From UBA4416 sp038327195 (lineage in GTDB: Bacteria > Bacteroidota > Bacteroidia > B-17B0 > Aurantibacillaceae): a stretch of 64,000 nt of DNA. Below the pieces are notes generated by a model that had not been told where the DNA came from, searched no databases, and was given only the letters and a program-made list of their open reading frames with translations. Below are positions 52,974 to 60,796 of this stretch, piece by piece (positions within the stretch are counted from its first letter, which is position 1; each line of letters opens with the position of its first letter). Location: contig JBBQKU010000003.1 in assembly GCA_038327195.1 (NCBI GenBank), positions 119,859 through 183,858 on the forward strand. Reading direction: 5' to 3'. The position numbers and the translations under genes are program-made.

Positions 52974-55493
52974 TCACTCGCGACGATGTTTTTTAAAAAA
53001 CCAAACCTTTAATATGTCTGCAGTAACTATGTATAAAAAAACAATGAGCATCATTGTTGCAAGGTTAATTAGCGGCAATGGCGTTAATCCAACTTCGCTT
53101 GCAAAGGGCAAATAAGGAAGTCCTATAGTTAGTATTAATGCTACCACACTTAAAATAAAAAGATACTTACCTGGTTTACTTTTAAAGAAGTTTTTGTGAG
53201 TTCTAATAATGAAGAGAATAAAAAGCTCGGAAAGCACCGATTCTATAAACCAGCTTGTTTGAAATTCAGTTTCTTTAACTTTTAGAAAAAACATTAAGGT
53301 AAGAAAAGTAATCACATCAAATAGTGAACTATGGATGCCAAAGATTATCATATAATTCCGAATGAGCTTTAAATTCCATTTGCCAGGCCTGCTTAATTGG
53401 TCTTGATCCACGTTATCTGAAGCCACACTTAAGTATGGAAAATCAGTAATGAAATTTGTGAGTAAGATTTGCTTTGGCAACATTGGTAAAAATGGAAGCA
53501 ATAATGATGCGATTGCCACACTAAACATATTTCCAAATGTAGAACCAGTATTTATAAAAATATATTTTAGAGTATTAGCAAATGTTTTTCTTCCTTCGAT
53601 TATACCATCTAATAAAACTGATAATTTCTTTTCCATTAGCACAAAATCGGCGGCTTCTCTGGCTACATCTACTGCGTTTTCGACCGATATGCCAACATCT
53701 GCAGCGTTAATAGCAGAAACATCGTTTATACCATCACCCATATAAGCCACAGTATAGCTCTCTTTTAAGGCTAAGATAATGTGTTCTTTTTGCTGAGGTT
53801 CAACTTCCGCAAAAATATGTGTCTTTTTTACCAGTTGTTTTAAGGCTTCAGGACTGGTATTAAAGAGTTCTTTTCCAGTCATTACAATTGGATCTTTTAT
53901 GCCAATGCAAAGTGCAATAGATTTTGCTACGTTTTTATTATCGCCTGTTATTATTTTTAAACCAACCTTAAGTTTATTGAGCTTACTAATTGTTTCTATA
54001 ATGTCTGGTTTCACAGGGTCATTCATTAAAATAAATCCAGCAAAAATCATATCAGACTCAATATCCTTTGAAATGTTTGTTGTGTCTATTTTTTTATAAC
54101 AAATACCGATAGCACGTAGTCCATCAATCCCAAATTGTTCAAATTTTTTTTCTAACGCTTCTTTATGTTGTGAAATATCTTCTTCCTTATCACTATTTAC
54201 TGCTATTTTAGAACAGATGCTTAATATTTGAGTAAATGCTCCTTTGCTGATTAATAGTTTTTCATTATCTGTATTTACTGCTATGCTCAATCTTTTTCTG
54301 ATAAAGTCATATGGAACTTCGCCAATTTTTTGCGCAGCCGTATTTGTATTAAATGTTAATTGTTTTAATGCGTCATCAATAGGATTAGAATAGCCAGATT
54401 CAAAAGAGGCGTTCCAAAAAGCAAGCTGTTTTACAAATTCATTTTCTTTACCAAATCCATCCACTAAGCCCGCAATTTTAATTTCGCCCTCTGTGATTGT
54501 TCCTGTTTTATCAGTACATAATAAATTTACTTCACCCAGATTTTGAATGGATGCTAATTTTTTTACAATTACTTTTTTGGTTAAGAGTCGCTTTGCACCT
54601 GCAGTCATTGCTATAGTGGCAATAGCAGGTAGTAATTCGGGAGCCATGCCAACAGCTAGAGCTAATGCAAAAAGTGCTGATTCAATAATTCCTTTATGAT
54701 TTAATAAATTTACTACCAAAATAAAAGCTGCAAGCACAAGTGTTATTTTCATTAAAAAAAATCCAAAGTCTTTTATTCCTTTTTCAAATGTTGTTTCAAC
54801 TGAGTTTGTAGTACTTTTGGCAATACTGCCAAATATAGTATTGTCACCCGTTTGTATCACCAAGGCTTTTGCATTTCCGCTCACAATATTAGTTCCTTCC
54901 CAAAGGCTATTTATTCTTTTCGAGAGTTCTGTATCTTCGTTTAAAACACCTGTTTCTTTTCTCACAGGATATGTTTCTCCAGTTAAACTTGATTCGTTAG
55001 CATACAATTCATTGGCATCAATTAATAAACAATCAGCAGGAATCATATCACCTGCTTTTAAAATTATGACATCACCAATTACAATTTGTTTTGTAATTAT
55101 TTCCAGTGCAATTCCATCGCGCAATACGGTGCTTTTTAATGAAAGCATTGATTGAAGTTTTTCAACTACTTTACTTGCACTTCTTTCTTGAAAAAAGCTA
55201 AGCATCCCAGTTGATAAAACAATAAAAAGGATGATGAATACATCTGAAGTATCTCCAAGAAAAGCCGAAAGTATAACAGCTCCAATAAGTAAGAGCATTA
55301 ATGGGCTTTTAAACTGGCCAATAAAAAGTAAAAAATCTTTTTTGAAAACTGATTTACCCTTTGTATGAAAGCCTGAGTTAATTAAAATTTTATCTGCGGT
55401 TACTTGCGACAATCCTTTTTCTGAACTGTTTAATTCTTGATACCAATGGTTAGTATCAAATTTCCAAAAATTATCTGTGGCAGTCGTTTGCAT
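52974..55493 (-). CDS. mgtA: magnesium-translocating P-type ATPase
   Basis: 839 aa, P-type ATPase of the MgtA/MgtB (P3B) group. N-terminal extension before the first helix, phosphatase loop LTGETYPVRKE, phosphorylation motif LCTDKTGTITEGEI (Asp near 320), hinge AYMGDGINDVSAINAADVG, six C-terminal helices. It imports Mg2+ across the inner membrane. Its start lies 27 bases from the edge of the first repeat of the cassette-like array, so its promoter may lie inside that repeat. A dispersed repeat follows its stop. Confidence 0.93.
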   Translation of the reverse strand: MQTTATDNFWKFDTNHWYQELNSSEKGLSQVTADKILINSGFHTKGKSVFKKDFLLFIGQFKSPLMLLLIGAVILSAFLGDTSDVFIILFIVLSTGMLSFFQERSASKVVEKLQSMLSLKSTVLRDGIALEIITKQIVIGDVIILKAGDMIPADCLLIDANELYANESSLTGETYPVRKETGVLNEDTELSKRINSLWEGTNIVSGNAKALVIQTGDNTIFGSIAKSTTNSVETTFEKGIKDFGFFLMKITLVLAAFILVVNLLNHKGIIESALFALALAVGMAPELLPAIATIAMTAGAKRLLTKKVIVKKLASIQNLGEVNLLCTDKTGTITEGEIKIAGLVDGFGKENEFVKQLAFWNASFESGYSNPIDDALKQLTFNTNTAAQKIGEVPYDFIRKRLSIAVNTDNEKLLISKGAFTQILSICSKIAVNSDKEEDISQHKEALEKKFEQFGIDGLRAIGICYKKIDTTNISKDIESDMIFAGFILMNDPVKPDIIETISKLNKLKVGLKIITGDNKNVAKSIALCIGIKDPIVMTGKELFNTSPEALKQLVKKTHIFAEVEPQQKEHIILALKESYTVAYMGDGINDVSAINAADVGISVENAVDVAREAADFVLMEKKLSVLLDGIIEGRKTFANTLKYIFINTGSTFGNMFSVAIASLLLPFLPMLPKQILLTNFITDFPYLSVASDNVDQDQLSRPGKWNLKLIRNYMIIFGIHSSLFDVITFLTLMFFLKVKETEFQTSWFIESVLSELFILFIIRTHKNFFKSKPGKYLFILSVVALILTIGLPYLPFASEVGLTPLPLINLATMMLIVFLYIVTADILKVWFFKKHRRE

Positions 55494-55519
55494 AAAGTCA
55501 ATTTTTTTAGTGATGAAAT

Positions 55520-55768
55520 GCTCAACGTTTGGAACTAAATTTCAGTTTTATTTTTGAAACTTTTTTTACATAAATATTACTAACAAAGCTAAATGTTTAT
55601 TGGACATTTAAAAAAATAATAATAAACATATACTTAATTCACTCACAACTTATGTTTTTTTGCAAATGCTTTTAATGTCTCAATGCTTCAACGAATCCTT
55701 CATATAAAATTTTTTACATAAAGGATTGTTTGTTTGCTTTTATAAATTTGTTTATCCGCCCTGTTTTT
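55520..55768 (-). repeat. attC-like repeat, copy 1 (array end next to mgtA)
   Basis: The plus-strand left end gctcaacgtttggaac gives GTTGAGC on the minus strand, matching the GTTRRRY core. Inner segments ttgaaact, aaagctaaatgtttattggacattt and tttgcaaatgctttta-atgtct match the other copies. A further tccgccctg block ends it at the stop of the next gene. At about 249 bases it is longer than the other copies and may hold extra sequence. Confidence 0.65.
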
Positions 55769-56521
55769 TTATACAATCTGTTTTTTAAGTGCCAATTTCC
55801 CAGTTATAATAACAATGATAAAAACAACCACTAAAACCAAACTTGCATTTATATTTCCTAAATTCATTCCTTCTGGTTTTGTTAAATAGTCCCCCATTGT
55901 TGCGCCAATTGGGTGTGTTAAAATAATCGCTAACCAGTATAAAAGTTCCCGTGATATTTTAGTAAAAAATACAAGTAAAATAACAAGTGTAAGTAATGCT
56001 AATAAAAGCAATGTCCCACCATCAAAACCCAAAGGTGTATCATGGGCTAATAAGTCGCCAAAAGCTGTGCCTAATGTGCTAGAAGTTAAAATTGCTAACC
56101 AATATAAAAATTCAGTCACTTTGCTAAGTCCACTTTCAATCGTATCTGTTTTTGAATACCATTTCCAAATCCCAAAAGTTAATGCTAATGCAAAAACTAA
56201 AAAAACTGTTGCATAAATGTATCCCGTTTCTTGGCTTACTCCAAAATAATTTACACATAAAGTTCTTGATAGAAAATCGGAAATAGTAGTTCCTAATGTG
56301 CTTGCCACAGTTATTACAGTCCAATATACGAGTGGTTTTTGGCTTTTTGAATATATAGAAATACTCAATACAGAAAGAAATAAAATGAGTAAGGCAATTG
56401 TTCCGCCACCATAACCTAAATTAAAAGTTTGCGAAATTAAATCGCCAGCTGTTTCTCCCATTGTATTAGCACTAACTATTAATGCCCAATAGAATAAATT
56501 TATTTTCGGTATGTGTTTCAT
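55769..56521 (-). CDS. COG4705-type membrane protein with internal repeats
   Basis: 250 aa, about eight helices. A motif of the form YW..I..A(S/N)T.G(T/E)T.(G/S)D is repeated four times (YWALIVSANTMGETAGDLIS, YWTVITVASTLGTTISDFLS, YWLAILTSSTLGTAFGDLLA and YWLAIILTHPIGATMGDYL). This is the pattern of an uncharacterised 'membrane-anchored protein' family (COG4705). Function unknown. Flanked on both sides by attC-like repeats, so it behaves as a one-gene cassette. Confidence 0.8.
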   Translation of the reverse strand: MKHIPKINLFYWALIVSANTMGETAGDLISQTFNLGYGGGTIALLILFLSVLSISIYSKSQKPLVYWTVITVASTLGTTISDFLSRTLCVNYFGVSQETGYIYATVFLVFALALTFGIWKWYSKTDTIESGLSKVTEFLYWLAILTSSTLGTAFGDLLAHDTPLGFDGGTLLLLALLTLVILLVFFTKISRELLYWLAIILTHPIGATMGDYLTKPEGMNLGNINASLVLVVVFIIVIITGKLALKKQIV

Positions 56522-56523
56522 AA

Positions 56524-56647
56524 TATGTATTGAATTAATTTGATAGGCGATATAATCATAAATTTAATCATTTTATGTCTTTGGCGAGTACGATTTTACA
56601 AATGCTTTGTTGTTTGCCCGCATAAGTTTTAGGTGCGGTCATGCTCT
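56524..56647 (-). repeat. attC-like repeat, copy 2 (left end eroded)
   Basis: Right part atgtctttggcgagtacgattttacaaatgctttgttgtttgcccgcat and aagttttaggtgcggtc match copy 5 and the others closely. The YAAC-GTTTTGG end is not recognisable, so this copy is degenerate. Confidence 0.6.
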
Positions 56648-56657
56648 ACTACTATAC

Positions 56658-57395
56658 TTAGTGTATTGTTATATTAAGTTTTGTAATTGTATCTTTTCTA
56701 ACTTCAAGTTCATAGTCTATTAATGGTCCACTAGAATTAATCCCTCCATTACCATTATAAACCCAGTTGTCAAAATATCCAGGCACAGATGTTTCCAATT
56801 TATCAAAACTGTCGCCAACTTTATACTTTGCAATTGTCTTTACAAAGATTTTATCTTGAATTTCGTTAGGCATAAACCTGAAAACAAAACTTGGAAAAAG
56901 TGTTGGTAGAATCCAAAGGAAAAATATTAAAATAATTACTGGTGATAAAAATGATATAATTTTAATTGTCGGCTTTTCATTAATTAGATTTACTATTCTG
57001 TCATTAGTAATTATTGATGAGTAAGTAAAGCCGAAAATAAACCCAATTGAAATTGTTAATGGCATAAACATAAAAACAAGCTCAAAATTTTGAAAAAGTC
57101 CACCAATTAGAATTGTGTATACTATAACAGAATAAAGAGTTGTCAAAAACGGAAAAGTGTGTCGCTTTAAAAGTTTGCTTGTATGGTCAAGTTTATTAAG
57201 TGGGTAAATAATAAATATTGCCCATGCTATGTAAATAAAAACACCTGACCAAGTTAAAACTACACCGCTGTCTGTTGCCTTTCCATAAGTCAACCCTAGA
57301 AAAATTGAATAAAGAAAATTTGTCAATGACCACCCAACAGTAATTGAGAAAAACCCAAGCGTCTGATTTATGTTTTTAATTTTGTCTGTCGTCAT
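56658..57395 (-). CDS. multi-pass membrane protein of unknown function (cassette gene)
   Basis: 245 aa with five or six hydrophobic segments in the first 175 residues and a soluble C-terminal domain from about 180 (EIQDKIFVKTIAKYKVGDSF onward). No family recognised. The start codon follows the GTTGGAC core of copy 3 by only 8 bases on the minus strand, the spacing expected of an integron cassette. Confidence 0.65.
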   Translation of the reverse strand: MTTDKIKNINQTLGFFSITVGWSLTNFLYSIFLGLTYGKATDSGVVLTWSGVFIYIAWAIFIIYPLNKLDHTSKLLKRHTFPFLTTLYSVIVYTILIGGLFQNFELVFMFMPLTISIGFIFGFTYSSIITNDRIVNLINEKPTIKIISFLSPVIILIFFLWILPTLFPSFVFRFMPNEIQDKIFVKTIAKYKVGDSFDKLETSVPGYFDNWVYNGNGGINSSGPLIDYELEVRKDTITKLNITIH

Positions 57396-57403
57396 AGCAT
57401 TAC

Positions 57404-57570
57404 GTCCAACGTTTTGGAACCTAATTTCAGTTTGGTGCTTGAAACTTCTTCTACCGAAAATATTAGTTTAAAGATACAATGTTGTATGTAATTGCAAAAA
57501 AAATAAAAAAAAGTTTCTATCGCTTTTGCAAATGCTTTGATGTCCGCCCGCATTACTGGTGATGTTAGCA
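57404..57570 (-). repeat. attC-like repeat, copy 3
   Basis: Left end gtccaac-gttttgg gives GTTGGAC (perfect GTTRRRY) on the minus strand. Shared inner blocks are gcttgaaacttcttctaccgaaa, aaagata and cttttgcaaatgctttgatgtccgcccgcatta. Right end gatgttagca. Length about 167 bases. Confidence 0.75.
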
Positions 57571-57574
57571 GTAG

Positions 57575-57964
57575 TTATTTTATTTTAGTTAGCGTTCTTT
57601 CAACAACTCTGTCGCTATAGTTTGAACTTGATTTTATAAACACTTTTTCTCCTTCAACTTTTAGTATCTCTACCTTTAAAATGTCTGTCGGAAGCCCTGC
57701 ATATTTAGAATCTCCTTTGATTAGTTTTTTGTTTCTCAATTCATAACGACAACTATCTGTCCAAATAACGTCATAAGTTGCAATCATTTTTAAGGTGTCA
57801 TTTGTCTCAGTTTGTTTATCGATAGATCTTTCAATAACAGTTCTACCGCTCACAGGTGAAATAAGTTCAAATTTTCCTGTTCGTCCGTTTTTACAATTAT
57901 TTGTCTGCGAAACAGAAATATTTGAAATAATAAGAATATTTATAATTACTAATATTGTCTTCAT
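57575..57964 (-). CDS. small secreted protein of unknown function (cassette gene)
   Basis: 129 aa from the ATG at 57964, which starts a clean signal peptide (KTILVIINILIISNISVSQ); an ATG four codons earlier at 57976 is possible. The mature part is about 110 residues with two cysteines (CKNGRTG, DSCRYELRNK). I recall similar short Bacteroidota secreted proteins, mostly hypothetical. The next gene upstream (58007-58678) ends only 30-42 bases away with no repeat between, so the two may form one cassette. Confidence 0.65.
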   Translation of the reverse strand: MKTILVIINILIISNISVSQTNNCKNGRTGKFELISPVSGRTVIERSIDKQTETNDTLKMIATYDVIWTDSCRYELRNKKLIKGDSKYAGLPTDILKVEILKVEGEKVFIKSSSNYSDRVVERTLTKIK

Positions 57965-58006
57965 GTGTGTTTTCATATAATTACTGCTTACTGTTATATG
58001 CTGCCT

Positions 58007-58678
58007 TTATAATTTTACTTTCTTTCCGTTTTGCCACATGTATAATACACCATCGATCATTTCAGGAGTTCCGTCAGATTTAATGTCACTTAAATAAATC
58101 GTATTTACATTTGAACTACTTTTACCATCTTCATTTACTTTCCAAATTTGTATTTCTTGAAGTACTCCTTTTTTATCAAATAACTTTAAAGTGTCTGAAA
58201 TTGTGCCATTGTAATAATGTCCTGTTGCCTCAACAGTACCATCTCTTCTATGTGCCGTGTAAGGTCCGTGTTTAATGTCATCTAAAAATGTCCAAGTAAA
58301 CCGTTTGAAATTTGGTTTAATTTCCCATAGTTCCCAAATGCCGTTTCTGATAAACTTATTATTATCATATATCCCAACATAGTAACTTGTGCTATCTCTG
58401 GTATATAGTTTTGCTTTAAAAGTTTTTGTATCAATTTCTCGGAAATGAAATCCTGTTTCGTAAAATTCCTTTATTGTCCCAACTAATTCTCCATTTTTAA
58501 ATTCAATTATTGCGTCTGGTTTACCATCTTCAAAATAATATTTAGCGAAACCATTTTTCACACTGTCTTTATAAGTTATTTCGGACATAATTTGTCCATT
58601 TGGATATTTCTCAATGATGGTCTGCGCTTCTATACTTGTAGAAATATAAAATAATAGTAAAAAAAATACCTGTCTCAT
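58007..58678 (-). CDS. MORN_2-repeat (YwqK-like) secreted protein (cassette gene)
   Basis: 223 aa with signal peptide RQVFFLLLFYISTSIEA. Several repeats of about 20-24 residues of the MORN-variant type found in YwqK-like proteins (YPNGQIMSEITYKD, GKPDAIIEFKNGELVG, RRDGTVEATGHYYNG, IYDNNKFIRNGIWELWE). Some relatives are annotated as antitoxin components, but no toxin partner is recognised here. The signal peptide argues for a periplasmic or surface role. Confidence 0.75.
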   Translation of the reverse strand: MRQVFFLLLFYISTSIEAQTIIEKYPNGQIMSEITYKDSVKNGFAKYYFEDGKPDAIIEFKNGELVGTIKEFYETGFHFREIDTKTFKAKLYTRDSTSYYVGIYDNNKFIRNGIWELWEIKPNFKRFTWTFLDDIKHGPYTAHRRDGTVEATGHYYNGTISDTLKLFDKKGVLQEIQIWKVNEDGKSSSNVNTIYLSDIKSDGTPEMIDGVLYMWQNGKKVKL

Positions 58679-58986
58679 ATTGTGTGTTTTTGTGTTTGTT
58701 GTCAGAAGGTTGCATCTAACGTTTTTGTAGCTAAAGGAAGTGCGGTTTGAAACTTTGCCTACCGAAACGCTATTAACAAAGATAAATGTTTATTGGACTT
58801 TTGCAAAGCGAAAATAATTGACTTTCGCGAAGCGGCATTTATTGTAAATGCTTTGATGTCTGAATGGCAGGAGCAATCAGTGTGTTAGTAGTATGGTGGC
58901 GTAAACGGTTTAACTTATGTATAAATGTTCGTAATGCAATCGTACTTATTAGCACAATTTTTATATAACAATTCCGTTAATTAACA
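58679..58986. other. 308-base region holding attC-like copy 4 and a promoter region
   Basis: 58714-58890 is repeat copy 4. The remaining about 95 bases before the plus-strand porin-like gene are AT-rich and must contain its own promoter, since that gene runs against the cassette orientation. Confidence 0.6.
58714..58890 (-). repeat. attC-like repeat, copy 4
   Basis: Left end atctaac-gtttttg gives GTTAGAT (perfect GTTRRRY) on the minus strand. Shared blocks are agctaaaggaagtgcggtt, tgaaac, ctaccgaaac, aacaaagataaatgtttattgg, actttcgcgaagcgg and aaatgctttgatgtc. Right end gtgtgttagta. 177 bases. Confidence 0.75.
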
Positions 58987-59628
58987 ATGAAAAAGCTTTT
59001 CATTTTTTATTTCATGTCAATTATTTGCATTGAGGTTTGGTCTCAAGGTAAATTAAAAACTCAAAGTAAATTTGGATTTAAATTAGGTTCAGGAATGCAA
59101 ACTATTACAGGCTGTCCCGTAAATACTAAACCAAGAATTGCTTTCATTGGAGGAATTTGGGTTCAGATAAAAATTAGTAAAAGTTGGACTATGCAGGCTG
59201 AACTAACAAACATTGGCAAAGGAACTGGGCTAGGCCTTCAGCAAAACAAGTATGGAGATTACTGGCTAAATCTATCTTACTTTGAAGTGCCAATCCTCTT
59301 CCAATATAACAAGCAAAATGGTTACTTTGAATTTGGCCCAAGTTTAGCAGCATTAATCAATACTGGAGAATATACAAATGGAGTAGCACTTCCTTACCAA
59401 GCAGACCTTTATCCCTTTAGTAGAAAAGACTTTTCTTTCAATCTAGGTACTGGTTACATATTTAATGAAAAATGGCGTGTAGGATTGCGATTGATCCACT
59501 CACTTCTTCCTATTCGAAAACAATTACCTACAACTTCTCATCCAGTTTACAATAGAGGTATTATCCTTGCTCTTAGCCGTCAAATAAACTTAAAATCCTC
59601 AAGAACCAAACAATCGGAAGACATATAG
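58987..59628 (+). CDS. PorT-type outer-membrane beta-barrel protein, reversed cassette gene
   Basis: 213 aa. Signal peptide KKLFIFYFMSIICIEVWSQ; the rest shows alternating hydrophobic strands typical of the OMP_b-brl_2/PorT family (SKFGFKLGSGMQTI, YFEVPILFQYNKQNGYFEFG, FSFNLGTGYIF, RVGLRLIHSLLP). Probably an 8-stranded barrel. It is on the plus strand, opposite to most cassette genes, so unlike them it cannot be read from a single upstream array promoter and must have its own. Confidence 0.8.
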   Translation: MKKLFIFYFMSIICIEVWSQGKLKTQSKFGFKLGSGMQTITGCPVNTKPRIAFIGGIWVQIKISKSWTMQAELTNIGKGTGLGLQQNKYGDYWLNLSYFEVPILFQYNKQNGYFEFGPSLAALINTGEYTNGVALPYQADLYPFSRKDFSFNLGTGYIFNEKWRVGLRLIHSLLPIRKQLPTTSHPVYNRGIILALSRQINLKSSRTKQSEDI

Positions 59629-59652
59629 TAAAATGGTCAGTAAGGTTTTTTT

Positions 59653-59817
59653 CTACGCTTTGAAACGGTTTGATTTGAAACTATGTCTATTAGCACGCTA
59701 ATAATATAGCTAAATGTTTATTGGACATTTGCAAAGCAAAATAAATGTCTTTCCCGAAGGGACTGCTTTTGCAAATGCTTTGTTGTCCGCACGCATTAGG
59801 CAAAGGTGCTGTTTTAG
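59653..59817 (-). repeat. attC-like repeat, copy 5
   Basis: The left end is degenerate (tacgctttgaaacggtttg). The inner part is the clearest copy: aatatagctaaatgtttattgg, acatttgcaaagcaaaa, tgtctttcccgaagggac, tgcttttgcaaatgctttg and ttgtccgcacgcattagg, then aaaggtgctgtttta. The gac/gtc and gcaaagca/tgctttg segments pair to form a long hairpin. Confidence 0.75.
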
Positions 59818-59842
59818 GTTGCAAGCGCCACATAGTTTGATT

Positions 59843-60523
59843 CTAATGGTTGTCGATTACACAACCATTGTTGTCAAAGTTAGTGCAGTCAAAAACACGT
59901 GTAACAACTTCTTCTCCAGTTTCTAAGAATTTAACTTCGTCATAAGTATTGCAAATTGATTTCAATTTGTGTTTGTCATTGTATTCCCAAATGATTTCGC
60001 ATACCATTGTTTCGTCAGAGTAATACGCTCGTTTTACAAATTCAACTTTAGTAAAAGGATTATGAAATTTAAATAAAAGATTGTTTTCAAAATTTGTTAT
60101 CTCATATATCAAGCTGTCTTTATGATAAGTTTTAATATATTCAATGTTTTTTGGTTTTATTTTTAATGGGTTAGCATTATAGTCTTTTTTGTAATAGGCA
60201 TACCATATTTTTTGTTCTTTAATTAAATTACCAGTTTGATTAAAATGTCTTGAGATAATTTTATGGTTAACAGTGTCAAAAAGTATGTCCGTCGCTAAGC
60301 GTTTATTATTAATGTCGTAATATATTTTACAGCTTTTTTGATAAGTTAAATTTATTGGGTAATATAATGTGTCTTTGGGGACAGATGATACATAGCCATA
60401 TATATCGTCAAAGTAATGGTGATTGATGTTTCTAACCTTTTTGTTGTCAGTTGTTATAAGTGTTGATTGACAAAACAATTTAGAGAAGGTAAGTCCAAAT
60501 ATTATTAGTAAAATATATTTCAT
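59843..60523 (-). CDS. secreted protein of unknown function (cassette gene)
   Basis: 226 aa from the ATG at 60523 (a TTG three codons earlier is less likely). Signal peptide KYILLIIFGLTFSKLFC. The mature part is soluble, with segments such as DTLYYPINLTYQKSCKIYYD that suggest repetitive beta strands of the YD/RHS-like or MORN-like kind, but no family is certain. The GTTATAG end of attC-like copy 6 lies about 44 bases before its start codon. Confidence 0.6.
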   Translation of the reverse strand: MKYILLIIFGLTFSKLFCQSTLITTDNKKVRNINHHYFDDIYGYVSSVPKDTLYYPINLTYQKSCKIYYDINNKRLATDILFDTVNHKIISRHFNQTGNLIKEQKIWYAYYKKDYNANPLKIKPKNIEYIKTYHKDSLIYEITNFENNLLFKFHNPFTKVEFVKRAYYSDETMVCEIIWEYNDKHKLKSICNTYDEVKFLETGEEVVTRVFDCTNFDNNGCVIDNH

Positions 60524-60566
60524 TGAGGTCAAATTTTTGTCTTGAGTTTCGGTCTGCGCTTGTTAC

Positions 60567-60742
60567 CTATAACGTTTTGGAGCTAAAAGAAGTGCGGTTT
60601 TGAAACCGAAATATTTTCTACCGACACAATATTAATTAGTTGCCGAAATACTGTACTCTTTTTTGCCCACATAAAAATAACAAACTTTCGAAAAGCGACA
60701 AATTGTAGGCAAAAAACTTATACTTCCGCCCGCATTTTTTTT
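60567..60742 (-). repeat. attC-like repeat, copy 6, left part, split by IS insertion
   Basis: Left end ctataac-gttttggagc gives GTTATAG on the minus strand. Its arm ctaaaagaagtgcgg pairs with ccgcattttttttag at the right (60729-60743). Inside, TTTTTTGCCCACA (60659-60671) pairs with TGTAGGCAAAAAA (60704-60716). The central hairpin differs in sequence from copies 4, 5 and 7 but keeps the shape. The missing right end (ggtgctgttataag) is found at 62223-62236 beyond the IS. Confidence 0.75.
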
Positions 60743-60748
60743 AGCATG

Positions 60749-60761
60749 TATGTAAAAGCAG
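60749..60761 (+). repeat. left subterminal inverted repeat of the IS
   Basis: TATGTAAAAGCAG; its partner at 62208-62219 reads CTGCTTTACATA, the exact reverse complement apart from one A. It lies 6 bases inside the deduced end, as in IS1111-type elements. Confidence 0.85.
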
Positions 60762-60769
60762 TAGTTTTG
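60762..60769 (+). promoter_or_regulatory. -7 promoter element of the transposase gene
   Basis: TAGTTTTG fits TAnnTTTG and follows the left inverted repeat directly, 27 bases before the transposase ATG. Circularisation of an IS110-type element would place the right end upstream of it and could complete the promoter. Confidence 0.4.
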
Positions 60770-60796
60770 TATCACTCATCACTGCAGTCCAAATAA

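Noticed and set aside
59714..59926. plus-strand 70-codon frame over repeat copy 5
   Set aside because: Lies mostly inside the attC-like repeat; similar frames arise in other copies from the repeat sequence.
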